Source: Pseudomonadota bacterium | GTDB taxonomy: Bacteria > Pseudomonadota > Alphaproteobacteria > Rhizobiales > Rhizobiaceae | NCBI GenBank assembly: GCA_023419535.1 | Contig: JAEZXX010000067.1 | Coordinates: forward strand, 1 to 33,219 | Length of the DNA stretch: 33,219 nt | Direction: 5' to 3' | Part shown: positions 15,330-24,339 of the stretch, piece after piece | Numbering within the stretch: position 1 is the stretch's first letter | Layout of the letters: every line of letters begins with the position of its first letter | Made by a program: the position numbers and the translations under genes | The notes under the pieces: generated by a model | Databases searched by the model: none | Seen by the model: the letters and a program-made list of their open reading frames with translations, nothing else | Told to the model about the DNA's origin: nothing

Positions 15330-16717
15330 CGGAGCGTCACGACGATCGTCGAGACGTTCTCGCGAACGCCGGCCACGAGCGCGTCCTCGACCAACGCCTG
15401 AGCGGCCTCGTCCGACTCGGCGCCGATCAGCCGGGTCGCGACGTCGCGCTCGGGCAGCGCGCGCGTGAGCGAGGCGGAGGAGAGGAGGAAGCGGTCACCC
15501 GCCTGGAGGCCGCCGGACACGACATCGCAGGCGAACTGCGCGGCCCCGCCGACGCTTCGGCTCAGGCGTCTGTCGAGCCCGATGCCCACGTGGTCGCGCG
15601 TCAGGCATCGCATCATGCCGTCGCGCAGGAGATAGCAGCGCATGTCGCCCGCCCAGACGACGGCATAGCCGTCCGGCGCCAGGGCGAGAACGACCGCCGC
15701 CACACCGCCGTCCGGCGTTTCTCCGCCGTCCCGGCGTAGCAGCGTGCTCGCGCTGCCGAGCGCGCCCTTGGTTTCGGCGGCGAGATCGGCGACGCGCGGC
15801 GAGGCCGTCAGGCGCCCCAGGCGGTCGACGACGAGGCGCGCCGCCGCGGGCGTGGCCGTGAGCGACCCGTGCCCCCCGACGATAGCGTAGAGATGGCCGT
15901 CCTCGGCGGACAGCAGCGCATCGACGTTGATCCGCAGCCGGGTGCCCTCGTGGCTCGCGTGGGAGACCGAGGCGGGGCGGACGAACGGGGGGGCGGATGC
16001 GGCGTTCGGCAAAGCCGTCGGCCGTGGAGCGCGGCCCATGGCCGGAACCCCAGGTAGCGCCGACGCCGCGCGCTGCTGCTCCTGCATCTGACGGGGCTGC
16101 TCCGGCGGGGGATCCGGGGCTTCGCCCAGGAACCGGTCGAACTCCTCCGGGGCCGGGAATCCCTGGGCTGCGAAACGCCTTCGATCCGCTCCTTCGGTCC
16201 ACCAGAAGGACCGGTCGGCCTCCCGCCCCGCGGACAGAGCCGGGTCGGGCGCGGGCGGCTCGGGGACGAGATGGGTCAGCCGCCGGTCGAGGTCGTCGAG
16301 CCGCAGCACCGATCCGCGGGCCGAGACCGCCAGCGCCTCGGCGTCCTCGAACCAGCGCTGCTGGCGGGCGAGAAGCCGGGTCGGCCCTCGATGGCCGCTC
16401 AGGCGCTGCGAGAGGAACAGCGGGAACGGCCGCCCGACCCGGTCGACGCTGGCGACCATCACGCCGATCGCCGGTTCGCCGCCGACGAGATGGGCGCCCA
16501 GCACGAAGCGGAAGGGCGGCATGGCGAGGAAGGCGTCCTTCCAGCGCTCGCCCCGAACGCGCCGGCAATGGGCGAGCGCAGCCTGCGCCCAGCGGTCCAG
16601 CGGCTCGCGCAGGCCCCGGTCGAAGCGGCTGGCGACGAAGTCGCCCTGCTCGGGCACCTTGCCGAAGAAGCCCGCCGCGCCGGGCGGTGCGCCGCCCTTG
16701 TGCGCCGCGCCCCGCAC
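15326..16717 (-). CDS. TagF-PppA fusion protein (ImpM) with degenerate PP2C domain
   Basis: This 463-residue fusion is a T6SS repressor. Residues about 14-150 are the TagF (DUF2094) domain, beginning GFFGKVPEQGDFVASRFDRG and including FRFVLGAHLVGG and GRPFPLFL. A Pro/Gln-rich linker spans about 195-255. Residues about 258-463 are a PP2C-like PppA domain. A TagF-PppA chimera is known in Agrobacterium tumefaciens, where the TagF part represses secretion by binding Fha. The PP2C half keeps Asp266 (NVDAL) and GDMR at 357-360, but the canonical DGMGG Asp is Gly281, the SDG Asp is Ala415 (LLSSASLT) and the DN Asp is Glu453. It may therefore be inactive. The start GTG at 16717 lies 2 nt after the tssM stop codon and follows GGCGGGG; the frame is open much further upstream only as shadow. 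Confidence 0.9.
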   Translation of the reverse strand: MRGAAHKGGAPPGAAGFFGKVPEQGDFVASRFDRGLREPLDRWAQAALAHCRRVRGERWKDAFLAMPPFRFVLGAHLVGGEPAIGVMVASVDRVGRPFPLFLSQRLSGHRGPTRLLARQQRWFEDAEALAVSARGSVLRLDDLDRRLTHLVPEPPAPDPALSAGREADRSFWWTEGADRRRFAAQGFPAPEEFDRFLGEAPDPPPEQPRQMQEQQRAASALPGVPAMGRAPRPTALPNAASAPPFVRPASVSHASHEGTRLRINVDALLSAEDGHLYAIVGGHGSLTATPAAARLVVDRLGRLTASPRVADLAAETKGALGSASTLLRRDGGETPDGGVAAVVLALAPDGYAVVWAGDMRCYLLRDGMMRCLTRDHVGIGLDRRLSRSVGGAAQFACDVVSGGLQAGDRFLLSSASLTRALPERDVATRLIGAESDEAAQALVEDALVAGVRENVSTIVVTLR

Positions 16718-16719
16718 GC

Positions 16720-19700
16720 TTAGAACCCCGCCGGGCAACGGAAGCTTTCCAGAGCGTCCGTCGCGAAGGGATTGAGGATCGAGCCGACCTGCACCTCGAA
16801 CTCGGCCGAGAGACCCTGCGTGGTGAAGCGCGCGCGGAACCGGTCGTCGGAGATCCGGGTCGTCTGCGAGGCGTCGAAGAGGCGCAGCGCCGACCAGGGG
16901 CCCGAGCGCGAGACGATGTTGTCCCATCCCGCCGGCTGGATCAGGACGCTCGACTGGGTCGAGCCGTCGGCGGAGGGCCAGGTGAGGTTGCGCGAGATCA
17001 CCGGGCCGTGGGCGTAGACGACGCGGTCTTCGCCGATGCGCAGGACCGCGGCCGTCGCCGACTGGTCCAGCGCGACGGGCGTCACGTTGAGGCCGACCGA
17101 GGGCCGGGTGCCGCTGGTGAAGAAGGCCTCTCGGATCTGCCGCGCCATGGCGAACTGCACCAACGCGTCGGCCTCCGTTCCCTCCGCGCCGAAGGTCCCG
17201 CGCCAGCGCCACGGAACGGTCGACGTGTCGACGAAAGGCGCGAGGCGGTTCTGGAAGAAGCTTTCGAAGGCGCCCTCCGGCCCGAAGACCCGCGTGAAGT
17301 CGTCGAGCGCGACCTCGGTGTCCGCCGAACGGTCGAACGGGTAGCGGCCGGCGATCGCGGCCTCGCACAGCCGCGCGCCGCCCGCCGCCCATTCGGCGCC
17401 GAGCTGCGAGCGGGCGGTCGAGACGGCCAGCTGGTCGACATTGGCGGCGAGGCCGCCGACCCAGCCGTCGACCGGTGCAGGCAGGCGCCGGGCCTGCGCG
17501 ACGAGAGCCTGGTTCGCCTCCGACAGCTGGCCTTCGACGTCGAAGATCGCCGCCACTTCCGCCGAAGAGGCGGCCGCCCGGGAAAGCTGCGCGAAGAGTT
17601 CGGCGAGAAGCGGCTGGACGGCCGCGACTTGCGAGGGCGGCTCCTCGCCTTCGGCCACGGGTGTCGCGCCTTCGGCCGGCCTCGCCAGCGCTTCCCGCAA
17701 GGGCGCGAAGGGGTCCGGCGGGCTTCCGGCGTCGGCCGGGAGCGACGAGGCGATCTCCGCCGGCACGCCGCCGGCGAGGTTCGTCGCCTCGCTCAGGGAG
17801 CGCGCGAGCTCGACCAGCGGAAACGGTGCAGCGGAAAGGACGCGCGCCACCTCCGTCATGCCCGCCAGGTCCTGTGCGGTGCGTGTGCGGATATCGCCTG
17901 CGATCGCCGCCCACTGCTCCTCGAACTCGGCGAAGTAGAGCGCCAGAATGTCGCGCGAGACCTCGCTCGGGCTGGTGCCCGGCGGGTTGGCGACGCCCCT
18001 CACCCATTCCTCGCCGATGGCCGTCTCGGCCGCCGCCTGCAGCTGCGGCAGGACGACCGTTCGGTAACCGGTCGTGGTGAAGAGGCCGGGCACGCCTTCG
18101 CGGAGCGAAGCCTCGGACGCCCGCTCGAACGCGGTTTCGCCGCTCGTGCCGACGACGCCGGACACCGTCCAGGCGACGAGACCCGCCGCCTCGCCGCGCC
18201 CCTTCAGAACGTCGTAACCGCGCGCGGCGATGCTCTGGTCGGCGATGCGCTCCTGCGTGCGCTCCACCAGCGCCTCGTCGATGGCGATCCGGGCGAGCGG
18301 CCGCTCCACGAGCGAGGCCACGTGCGCGTTCAGCTCCTCGCGCGTGCCCCGTCGCCCCTCGCCCGGATAGAGGCGGTCGAAAACGCGCCGCGCGCCGTCC
18401 TGCACCTCCGCCGGCACGAGCGGCCCGAGCCCGCCGAGCATGGCATAGAGCTTCAGTGCGTCGACGGTGCGCCGCGTGTCGGCCTCCTCGTCGGCGAGTT
18501 CGTTCTGCAGATGGACCAGAAGGCGCGGCAGAAGAATGGTGTTCAGCGCCCGGCCGTAGGCTAGACGATGGCTGCCCTGCGTCTTCTCCTCCTGATCGAG
18601 GCCGAAGGAGAAGCCGAGCGCCGGCGGCTCCCCGAAGCGGGAATTGGCGTTGCGCAGCGTGTTCAGCGCCGCGAGCACGGAGGCGAAGTCGGCATCCGAG
18701 ACGTTCTCGGTCGGGATGGTCGCGGCCAGCGTCTCGAAGCGCGCGGTCTCGGTCTCGGCGTGGGCGATCGCCGCGCGGTTCTGCAGGAACGCGCCGATCC
18801 AGCCGACGAGGACGAAGGCGACGATGCCGCCCGCGAGGGCCAGCGCCGCGCGGCGCAGCATCAGGTTTCGGCCGGTTAGGCGCTTGTCGTGGGCGACGAG
18901 CGATGCCTCGCCGAAGATCACCTCGTGGAACAGGCGCGACAGGAAGTAGGAGCGGCGCATGGTGCGGCCCGCCCCTTGCGCGCCCGCGGGCAGGTTCTCC
19001 TGGGTGCCCGAGGCCAGGTAGACGCCGCGCACGAGCGGAGCGGCGATGAAGCGCGATTGAGAGGTCAGTTCGGTCAGTACCTCGTGGACCGGCTCGCGCA
19101 GGAGGCTCATCTGCGCCGGAAGGCGGAAGATGCGGCCGCGCTGGTCGATGTCGGGCTCCTGCTGCAGGCGCTCCAGGAGCAGCGTGTCGACCCGCTCGCG
19201 CAGGAGGTCGAACTCGGTCAGGAACCGGTCCGGCAGCTCGCGCGGGTCGTGGCTGAGGCCGAGATCGAAGGTCGTGCCCCAGACCTGATCGCGGTCCGAG
19301 CGCGCCAGCCCGTCGAAGAAGGGCACGAAGCCGTCGAGGAGGTCGGCCTTGGTCAGGACGATGTAGACCGGAATCCGCGCCTTCAGGATGTCGTCCATCT
19401 CCGACAGGCGCTGGCGGACCTGGCGGATTTCCTCCAGCCGCTCGGACGGATCGCGGTGGAGGAGGTCCGGGATCGAGATGGTGACGAGGACGCCGTTGAT
19501 CGGCTGCGAGCGGCGGTGCTTGCGGATGAGCTGGAGGAAACCGTTCCAGCCGGCCTTGTCGACGCCGGAGAAGTCGCCGTGGGTCGTGTAGCGGCCCGCC
19601 GTGTCGATGACGATCGCCTCTTCGGCGAACCACCAATTGCAGTGACGCGTACCGCCGACGCCGCCGACCGGCTCGCCGCCGATTCCGGCGCCCAGCGGGA

Positions 19701-20178
19701 ACTTAAGGCCGGAATTGACCAAGCTCGTCGTCTTGCCCGAGCCCGGCGCGCCCATCATCACGTACCAGGGCAGTTCGTAGACGTAGCCGAAGCGCTTGCC
19801 GACGACCTTGCGCAGCGTCGCCATCGCCTCGCGCAGGCGTTCGCGCAGGGCATCGACCTCGGCCTTGGCCTCCGCGTCCGGGTTCGCCCCGCCGTCGGCG
19901 GCGATGGCGTCGATCATCCTGGCGTCGGCGCGGCGCTTGCGGATGGCTGCGACGACGACCCAGACGAGCCAGGCCGCGACGATGACGCCGATGAAGATCA
20001 GCCGGTTGCGGACCGGCTCCAGCGGGCGGAAATCGCCCATGCCGAGCGACGCGCCGTAGAACCAGACGATGACGACCGCCGCAACAACCCAGATGAGCGA
20101 CAGGAATCGCTGGCCGACGATGCCCGCATAGGACTGCGCGTAGGACCGGACCGTGTAGAACAGGCTGAGCGGGTTCAC
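16720..20178 (-). CDS. tssM: T6SS membrane subunit TssM (IcmF, ImpL)
   Basis: This 1152-residue inner-membrane protein is the large subunit of the T6SS trans-envelope complex. Two N-terminal membrane segments lie at about 25-40 and 61-79. The cytoplasmic NTPase-like domain has Walker A GAPGSGKT at 143-150 and a Walker B-type IDTAGRYTTH at 191-200; the residues needed for nucleotide binding are intact, as in Agrobacterium TssM, an ATPase. A third membrane segment (ALALAGGIVAFVLVGWIGAF) leads to the long periplasmic region that ends in the IcmF C-terminal domain. The start is GTG at 20178, overlapping the tssL stop as GTGA; this matches the family N-terminus, while the same frame is open further upstream only as shadow of tssL. 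The stop is TAA at 16720-16722, 2 nt from the next start. Confidence 0.95.
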   Translation of the reverse strand: MNPLSLFYTVRSYAQSYAGIVGQRFLSLIWVVAAVVIVWFYGASLGMGDFRPLEPVRNRLIFIGVIVAAWLVWVVVAAIRKRRADARMIDAIAADGGANPDAEAKAEVDALRERLREAMATLRKVVGKRFGYVYELPWYVMMGAPGSGKTTSLVNSGLKFPLGAGIGGEPVGGVGGTRHCNWWFAEEAIVIDTAGRYTTHGDFSGVDKAGWNGFLQLIRKHRRSQPINGVLVTISIPDLLHRDPSERLEEIRQVRQRLSEMDDILKARIPVYIVLTKADLLDGFVPFFDGLARSDRDQVWGTTFDLGLSHDPRELPDRFLTEFDLLRERVDTLLLERLQQEPDIDQRGRIFRLPAQMSLLREPVHEVLTELTSQSRFIAAPLVRGVYLASGTQENLPAGAQGAGRTMRRSYFLSRLFHEVIFGEASLVAHDKRLTGRNLMLRRAALALAGGIVAFVLVGWIGAFLQNRAAIAHAETETARFETLAATIPTENVSDADFASVLAALNTLRNANSRFGEPPALGFSFGLDQEEKTQGSHRLAYGRALNTILLPRLLVHLQNELADEEADTRRTVDALKLYAMLGGLGPLVPAEVQDGARRVFDRLYPGEGRRGTREELNAHVASLVERPLARIAIDEALVERTQERIADQSIAARGYDVLKGRGEAAGLVAWTVSGVVGTSGETAFERASEASLREGVPGLFTTTGYRTVVLPQLQAAAETAIGEEWVRGVANPPGTSPSEVSRDILALYFAEFEEQWAAIAGDIRTRTAQDLAGMTEVARVLSAAPFPLVELARSLSEATNLAGGVPAEIASSLPADAGSPPDPFAPLREALARPAEGATPVAEGEEPPSQVAAVQPLLAELFAQLSRAAASSAEVAAIFDVEGQLSEANQALVAQARRLPAPVDGWVGGLAANVDQLAVSTARSQLGAEWAAGGARLCEAAIAGRYPFDRSADTEVALDDFTRVFGPEGAFESFFQNRLAPFVDTSTVPWRWRGTFGAEGTEADALVQFAMARQIREAFFTSGTRPSVGLNVTPVALDQSATAAVLRIGEDRVVYAHGPVISRNLTWPSADGSTQSSVLIQPAGWDNIVSRSGPWSALRLFDASQTTRISDDRFRARFTTQGLSAEFEVQVGSILNPFATDALESFRCPAGF

Positions 20179-21755
20179 TGGCTGGTCTCCGCGCCCGGGG
20201 CGTTCGATATCGCGGCGCCCTGTCCGCCGGGTTCGGCGGCAGGCTCGGGCACCACCGGACCGCTGTCCGCCGACGGCTGCGGCCCCGCGCCCGCGCCGCC
20301 CTGCGGACCGATGGCCGAGCCGGCGCCGAGGACGAGGATCTCGGTCCGCCGGTTCGCCTCCCGGCCCTCCTCCGTCGCATTGTCGCCGATCGGCTCGAGC
20401 TCGGCGCGACCTTCGGAGGTGACCGATTGCGGGCCGGACAGCTCCCGCAGGATATCGGCGACCGCATCGGCGCGCGCTTCGGACAGGTGCCAGTTCGAGG
20501 GGTACTGGACGGTGTTGATCGGCACGTCGTCGGTGTGACCGATGACGACCGCGCTGAACCCGTCGGCCGCGATCGCCGCGCCGATGCTCGTCAGGAGCTG
20601 GCGGAAGCGGGGTTCGACCTCGGCGCTGCCGACGGCGAAGAGACCCGTGTTGGCGAGGCGGACCAGAACCGCGTCGCCGTCGCGCTGGAGGGTGACGAGA
20701 CCGGCGTCCACCTGCGGCTGCAGGAAGGCGAGGAATTCGGACAGCTTGTCCTCGACCGGCTCTTCGGCCGGCGTCGCGACGGGCTCCTCGGGCGGCAGGT
20801 CGGCGCCGACCACGGCCTGCTCGACCTGCGTCGGTTCGGCCTGCGGCAGTTCGGCGATCGTCACGGCGAGTTCGGGCGCGGCCGCCGCGTAGCGGCGCAG
20901 CGTCACGTCGCTCTCGCGGTTCAGCGCGAAGAGGAAGGCGACGTAGCCGAGCGCGAAGAAAAGGGCGAGCGCGCCCAGCAGACCCCAAAGCGCGGCGGCG
21001 TTGCGCAGCGGCTTGTGCCGGGCCGAGACGCCGCGCCAGTGCGGCGAGAGCTCGCGTTCGAAGGCGCCGTACTGCCCCCGCAGCGTCCGATAGAGCCCGT
21101 CGCGGATCGAAGCCAGCTCCAGCGTGCCGCGCGGCGAGACCCGCGTGCGCCCCTCGAAGCCGAGCGATAGGCAGAAGTAGATGAGAAGGAGGATGTCCTT
21201 GTTGGCGCCGGGGTTGCGATGGAAGTGATCGAGGAGGTCGAAGACCCGGTCGCCGCCCGTCACGTCCATGTGGAAGGTCGAGACGAGACCGGATCGCGCC
21301 CAGCCGGACTGGACGCCCCAGGACCGCGAGAGGACGATGTCGTCGATCATCGCGCAGGCGACGTAGTGCGCGGCGCGAGCCCGCTCCGGGGCGATCCGAG
21401 CGCCGGAGAGGTTGCGCTCGTATTCGCGCACCGTGTCGATCGACAGGCGGCGCAGGGCCTCGGCGTCCGGCTCCGAACTCGTCTCGCGGATGGCGTTGGC
21501 AAGCGCCAGCACCGGCACGGCGGCGCCGACGAGCGGCGGCAGCTCGTCGCCGAAGCGGAACTCGCGCACCAGACGCTCGTAGTCCGGTGCGGACCCGGAC
21601 CCGGAGAGGCCGACCCGCCGGCGCGCCTCGCGCGGCGAGATGTCGTCGAAGACGTCGGCGAGCCCGGCGGCCAGAGCCGCGCGGCGCTGCCCTTCCGCAC
21701 TCGGCTCGATGGCCGTCGGCTCTTCGGCGAAGGGGTCCTGCGAGGTCCGGCTCAT
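20175..21755 (-). CDS. tssL: T6SS membrane subunit TssL (DotU, ImpK) with OmpA-like domain
   Basis: This 526-residue extended TssL has a cytoplasmic DotU domain (about 30-250), one membrane anchor at 254-277 (AALWGLLGALALFFALGYVA), a Glu/Pro-rich periplasmic linker, and a C-terminal OmpA-like peptidoglycan-binding domain at about 365-477 (VVIGHTDDVP, LSEARADAVADIL, NRRTEI). TssL joins TssM in the membrane complex and docks the baseplate. Near the N-terminus Thr14 sits in EEPTAIEP, which resembles the phosphothreonine site Thr14 used by PpkA and read by Fha in Agrobacterium. The ATG at 21755 overlaps the tssK stop as ATGA; this start, not the in-frame one 15 nt upstream at 21770, places the Thr at position 14. 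Confidence 0.95.
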   Translation of the reverse strand: MSRTSQDPFAEEPTAIEPSAEGQRRAALAAGLADVFDDISPREARRRVGLSGSGSAPDYERLVREFRFGDELPPLVGAAVPVLALANAIRETSSEPDAEALRRLSIDTVREYERNLSGARIAPERARAAHYVACAMIDDIVLSRSWGVQSGWARSGLVSTFHMDVTGGDRVFDLLDHFHRNPGANKDILLLIYFCLSLGFEGRTRVSPRGTLELASIRDGLYRTLRGQYGAFERELSPHWRGVSARHKPLRNAAALWGLLGALALFFALGYVAFLFALNRESDVTLRRYAAAAPELAVTIAELPQAEPTQVEQAVVGADLPPEEPVATPAEEPVEDKLSEFLAFLQPQVDAGLVTLQRDGDAVLVRLANTGLFAVGSAEVEPRFRQLLTSIGAAIAADGFSAVVIGHTDDVPINTVQYPSNWHLSEARADAVADILRELSGPQSVTSEGRAELEPIGDNATEEGREANRRTEILVLGAGSAIGPQGGAGAGPQPSADSGPVVPEPAAEPGGQGAAISNAPGAETSQ

Positions 21756-23092
21756 TCCTTCAGCGCCCACATCTCGAGTTCGAGGCCCGGAAACTCACCG
21801 GCCAGATGCAGCGCGATCGCGCCCGAAGTCTCGAGCTGCTTCCACATCGGAGCCGACGTATCGAGTTCGAAATAGACCGTGCCGGAGCGGTAGGGCAGCT
21901 GGCGCGGCAGGACGGGGAGCGGACGCACCGGGATGCCGGGCAGCGCCACGTTGACGAGTTCGGCGATGCGCTCGACCGGGCCGACCTTGATCTGGTTCGG
22001 CAAATTGCGGCGCAGCGTCTCGGCCGCCATGTCCGCCCGCACCGCCAGCACGAAGCCGGTGTTCTGGAGGAGCGTGCGGTCGTTGATCGTCGCCACGCGC
22101 ACCCCGTAGCGACGCTCCTGCAGCGGGATCGCGATGGCCGCCTGTTCCAGGACCGCCGAAAGCGAGGCGCGCAGGTCGTCGAAGACGGCCGCGAAGCTCG
22201 CCTGCAGGTCGCGATGTGCATAGGCCGGGAAGTCCGTCGCCCGCTTCGTGGGCGCGGTGAAGGTCGACAGCTCGCCCGCGAGCTGCAGGCAGGCGCGGTA
22301 GAAGTCCTCCGGGTGGATCTGCCGCGCGTTCGCCGTCAGATGCGCGAAGAGCGGATCGGCGCGGTTGAGCGTCTGGAGCAGGAGGAAGTCGCCGACCTCC
22401 GCCGTACCGCGCACCGTCGGATCGCCGATGCGCTGTGCGATCGCCTCGGCGCGGTGACGCAGGATGCCGAGGAGTTCGGTCAGCAGACCGCGCAGACGCC
22501 CCCCCGCGTCGCAGTTCAGGCTCGGCGGAATGAAGCTTTCGTCGAGAACGACCGACTGGTCGGTGCGCACCTCCACGATGCGCGCGAGCCCGATCAGGTC
22601 GTAGCCCCCGAGCTCGTCGCCGTCGACGAGATGGCGGAGGCGCAGGCGCGCGACGTCGATCGAGGCCGTCAGGTCGCTCCCGACATTGGCGTCGGGCGCC
22701 TCGTAGGGGCTGAAGACGATGCGCACGGACGAACCGGCCGGCTCCTCCTCCGAGGCGATGTCGGCGCGCCCCGGCCGGCGCATGGGCAGCGCGAGATAGA
22801 CGACGGCGTCCTTGACGTCCGCCCCGAGCGGCAAGGGCGGCGGAAGGTCGGCGTCGCCGGGCGCCTCGAACACCGTCCCGTCCGGGAGGGTCCCGGAGAC
22901 AGAGGAGACGGCGAAGCGACCGATGGCGAGCGCCTCGCGGTCGATCTCCAGCGACGACAGGCCCCAGGCGAAGGGGCGCAGCTCGCGCGTGGCGGCCGTC
23001 ACCAGACGTTCGGTCCAACGGTCGGCCTGCTGGAAGTGCTGCGTGCGCAGGAACATGCCCTCGGTCCACGCGACGCGGTTGCCGTGCTTCAT
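21752..23092 (-). CDS. tssK: T6SS baseplate subunit TssK (ImpJ)
   Basis: The 446-residue product is the baseplate subunit that connects the wedge (TssE-F-G) to the TssL/TssM membrane complex. The N-terminal signature WTEGMFLRTQHFQQADRW (residues 9-26) is diagnostic of the family, followed by the shell domain (LPPPLPLGADVKDAVVYLAL) and a C-terminal head ending FPGLELEMWALKE. The length is normal. The ATG at 23092 overlaps the fha stop codon (23089-23091) as ATGA, and the stop overlaps the tssL start in the same way, so translation of fha, tssK and tssL is probably coupled. It acts in the cytoplasm at the inner membrane face. Confidence 0.96.
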   Translation of the reverse strand: MKHGNRVAWTEGMFLRTQHFQQADRWTERLVTAATRELRPFAWGLSSLEIDREALAIGRFAVSSVSGTLPDGTVFEAPGDADLPPPLPLGADVKDAVVYLALPMRRPGRADIASEEEPAGSSVRIVFSPYEAPDANVGSDLTASIDVARLRLRHLVDGDELGGYDLIGLARIVEVRTDQSVVLDESFIPPSLNCDAGGRLRGLLTELLGILRHRAEAIAQRIGDPTVRGTAEVGDFLLLQTLNRADPLFAHLTANARQIHPEDFYRACLQLAGELSTFTAPTKRATDFPAYAHRDLQASFAAVFDDLRASLSAVLEQAAIAIPLQERRYGVRVATINDRTLLQNTGFVLAVRADMAAETLRRNLPNQIKVGPVERIAELVNVALPGIPVRPLPVLPRQLPYRSGTVYFELDTSAPMWKQLETSGAIALHLAGEFPGLELEMWALKE

Positions 23093-24330
23093 GCCCTGTC
23101 TCCATCGCGCGGCGCCTGCGCGCTCAATTCTTCGAAATCGTCGGCCGCGGGGTCGTTCGGGTCCGCGCCGAGCGCGCGCGCGAAGCGCGAACGCGGCGAG
23201 GAACCGTCGACGCCCTCATAGGCGCGCTTGTGCTGATCGACGAAGGCGCGCTCCGCTCGGCCCGGAACCGGGAGACGCGCGGCGAGCCCCTTGGCCCCGT
23301 CCTCGGCCAGGCGCGCCTTCAGTTCGAGCTGATGGGGGGCGAGAGCGTCGGTCTCGTCGAGGAGCGCCCTGAGAGCGGAGAGCAGCACCCTGTGGTGGGC
23401 CGCGAGGAACGCGGCGTCCTTCGCGTCGAACGGGCCGAAGGGCTCGGCGCCCGTCTCGTCGGCGATGTCGGTCAGCGCGCGCCCGATCTCGGCCAGCGCG
23501 CCGCGCATTGCGCGGTGCTCGCGCCCGGCCTCCTTCAGCGCCGTGAGAGGATCGGAGAGCGGACCTCGCAGGCCGGCTTCGGCGAAGAAAACGGACGCCG
23601 CCTCGTCCGCGTAGGGTCCGCTCGCAGCGGGAATCGACGGCTCCAAGTGCGGCTCCTCGCCGGCGGCCTTCGGCACACGCATCCGAGTCGAGGTCGCGAT
23701 CCGGTGCTCGGCGCGCGAGGCGGTGCCCGCGTCGCTGTCCCAGTCCTCCGGCAGCCCGCCGAAGCCCGAACCGGTGATCGCCTCGTTCGGCGCGCCGTGC
23801 CATCCGATCTCCGGGCGGCTCGCGGCGGGCTCGCTTCGGGCGGCCCCGTCCGTCTCGCCGAGCGCTTCGATCCAGTCCCTGTGCGACGCGGCGCCCGGCA
23901 GCATGCCGCTCGCCTGCGTTCCGCCGGGGGAGATGTCGGACAGGATCGCCGTGATGGAGGGCGCCTCGTCCGCCGGGGCGAACCGCTCCTCCGGGTCGCG
24001 CCAATCGGGCTCGACCTCGCCCGTGATCTCGACGGTGAAGCGCTGGCCGCAGAAGGCGATGACGGATCCCTTCTCCAGGCGCACGGTCTGCCCCTGCGCC
24101 AGCTCCTTCCGGTCGACCGTGAGCCCGTTCGTGCTCTCGTCGGTGAGGGTGAAGCCCGTGGCGTCGCGCCGGATGCGGCAGTGGACCTTCGAGATGCGAC
24201 GTTCGGGGTCGCTCAGCGGCCAATGGCATTTCGGGTCGCGCCCAAGCGTCAGTTCGCCGCGCTCCAGAAGCCGCCAGCCCTTGTCGGCAGGGTCGTTCGC
24301 ATCGGTCTGCGAGACGAGGCGAAGGCGCAT
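23089..24330 (-). CDS. fha: T6SS-associated FHA-domain protein Fha (ImpI, TagH)
   Basis: This 413-residue protein is the phosphothreonine reader of the T6SS. The N-terminal FHA domain (about 20-103) keeps the binding residues: GR at 30-31, SKVH at 47-50 and TNG at 67-69. The middle is a long Ser/Gly/Pro-rich disordered linker. The C-terminal region (about 250-400) is the T6SS-specific VI_FHA domain with AALLDET-type helices such as HHRVLLSALRALLDETDALA and a late RAERAFVDQHKRAYEGVDG. In Agrobacterium Fha binds phosphorylated TssL and activates secretion, and TagF represses by binding Fha; all three partners are encoded in this operon. The gene starts 9 nt after tssG and overlaps tssK by ATGA. 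Confidence 0.94.
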   Translation of the reverse strand: MRLRLVSQTDANDPADKGWRLLERGELTLGRDPKCHWPLSDPERRISKVHCRIRRDATGFTLTDESTNGLTVDRKELAQGQTVRLEKGSVIAFCGQRFTVEITGEVEPDWRDPEERFAPADEAPSITAILSDISPGGTQASGMLPGAASHRDWIEALGETDGAARSEPAASRPEIGWHGAPNEAITGSGFGGLPEDWDSDAGTASRAEHRIATSTRMRVPKAAGEEPHLEPSIPAASGPYADEAASVFFAEAGLRGPLSDPLTALKEAGREHRAMRGALAEIGRALTDIADETGAEPFGPFDAKDAAFLAAHHRVLLSALRALLDETDALAPHQLELKARLAEDGAKGLAARLPVPGRAERAFVDQHKRAYEGVDGSSPRSRFARALGADPNDPAADDFEELSAQAPRDGDRA

Positions 24331-24339
24331 GCTCGCCTC

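Noticed and set aside
15997..18564. An 855-residue plus-strand frame opposite the T6SS genes
   Set aside because: Arg/Ala/Gly/Glu-rich composition without motifs, fully opposite tssM and tagF-pppA. Similar long antisense frames at 18889-20538, 24969-27302, 27608-29980 and 29499-31457 are rejected for the same reason.
15326..19636. A 1436-residue open frame containing TagF-PppA
   Set aside because: The upstream two thirds lie antiparallel to nothing real and in another frame of tssM; only the part from GTG 16717 matches known domains.
16720..20988. A 1422-residue open frame that would extend TssM far upstream
   Set aside because: The part above 20178 overlaps tssL in another frame and has Arg/Ala/Gly-rich shadow composition. 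The GTGA overlap at 20178 and the family N-terminus fix the start.
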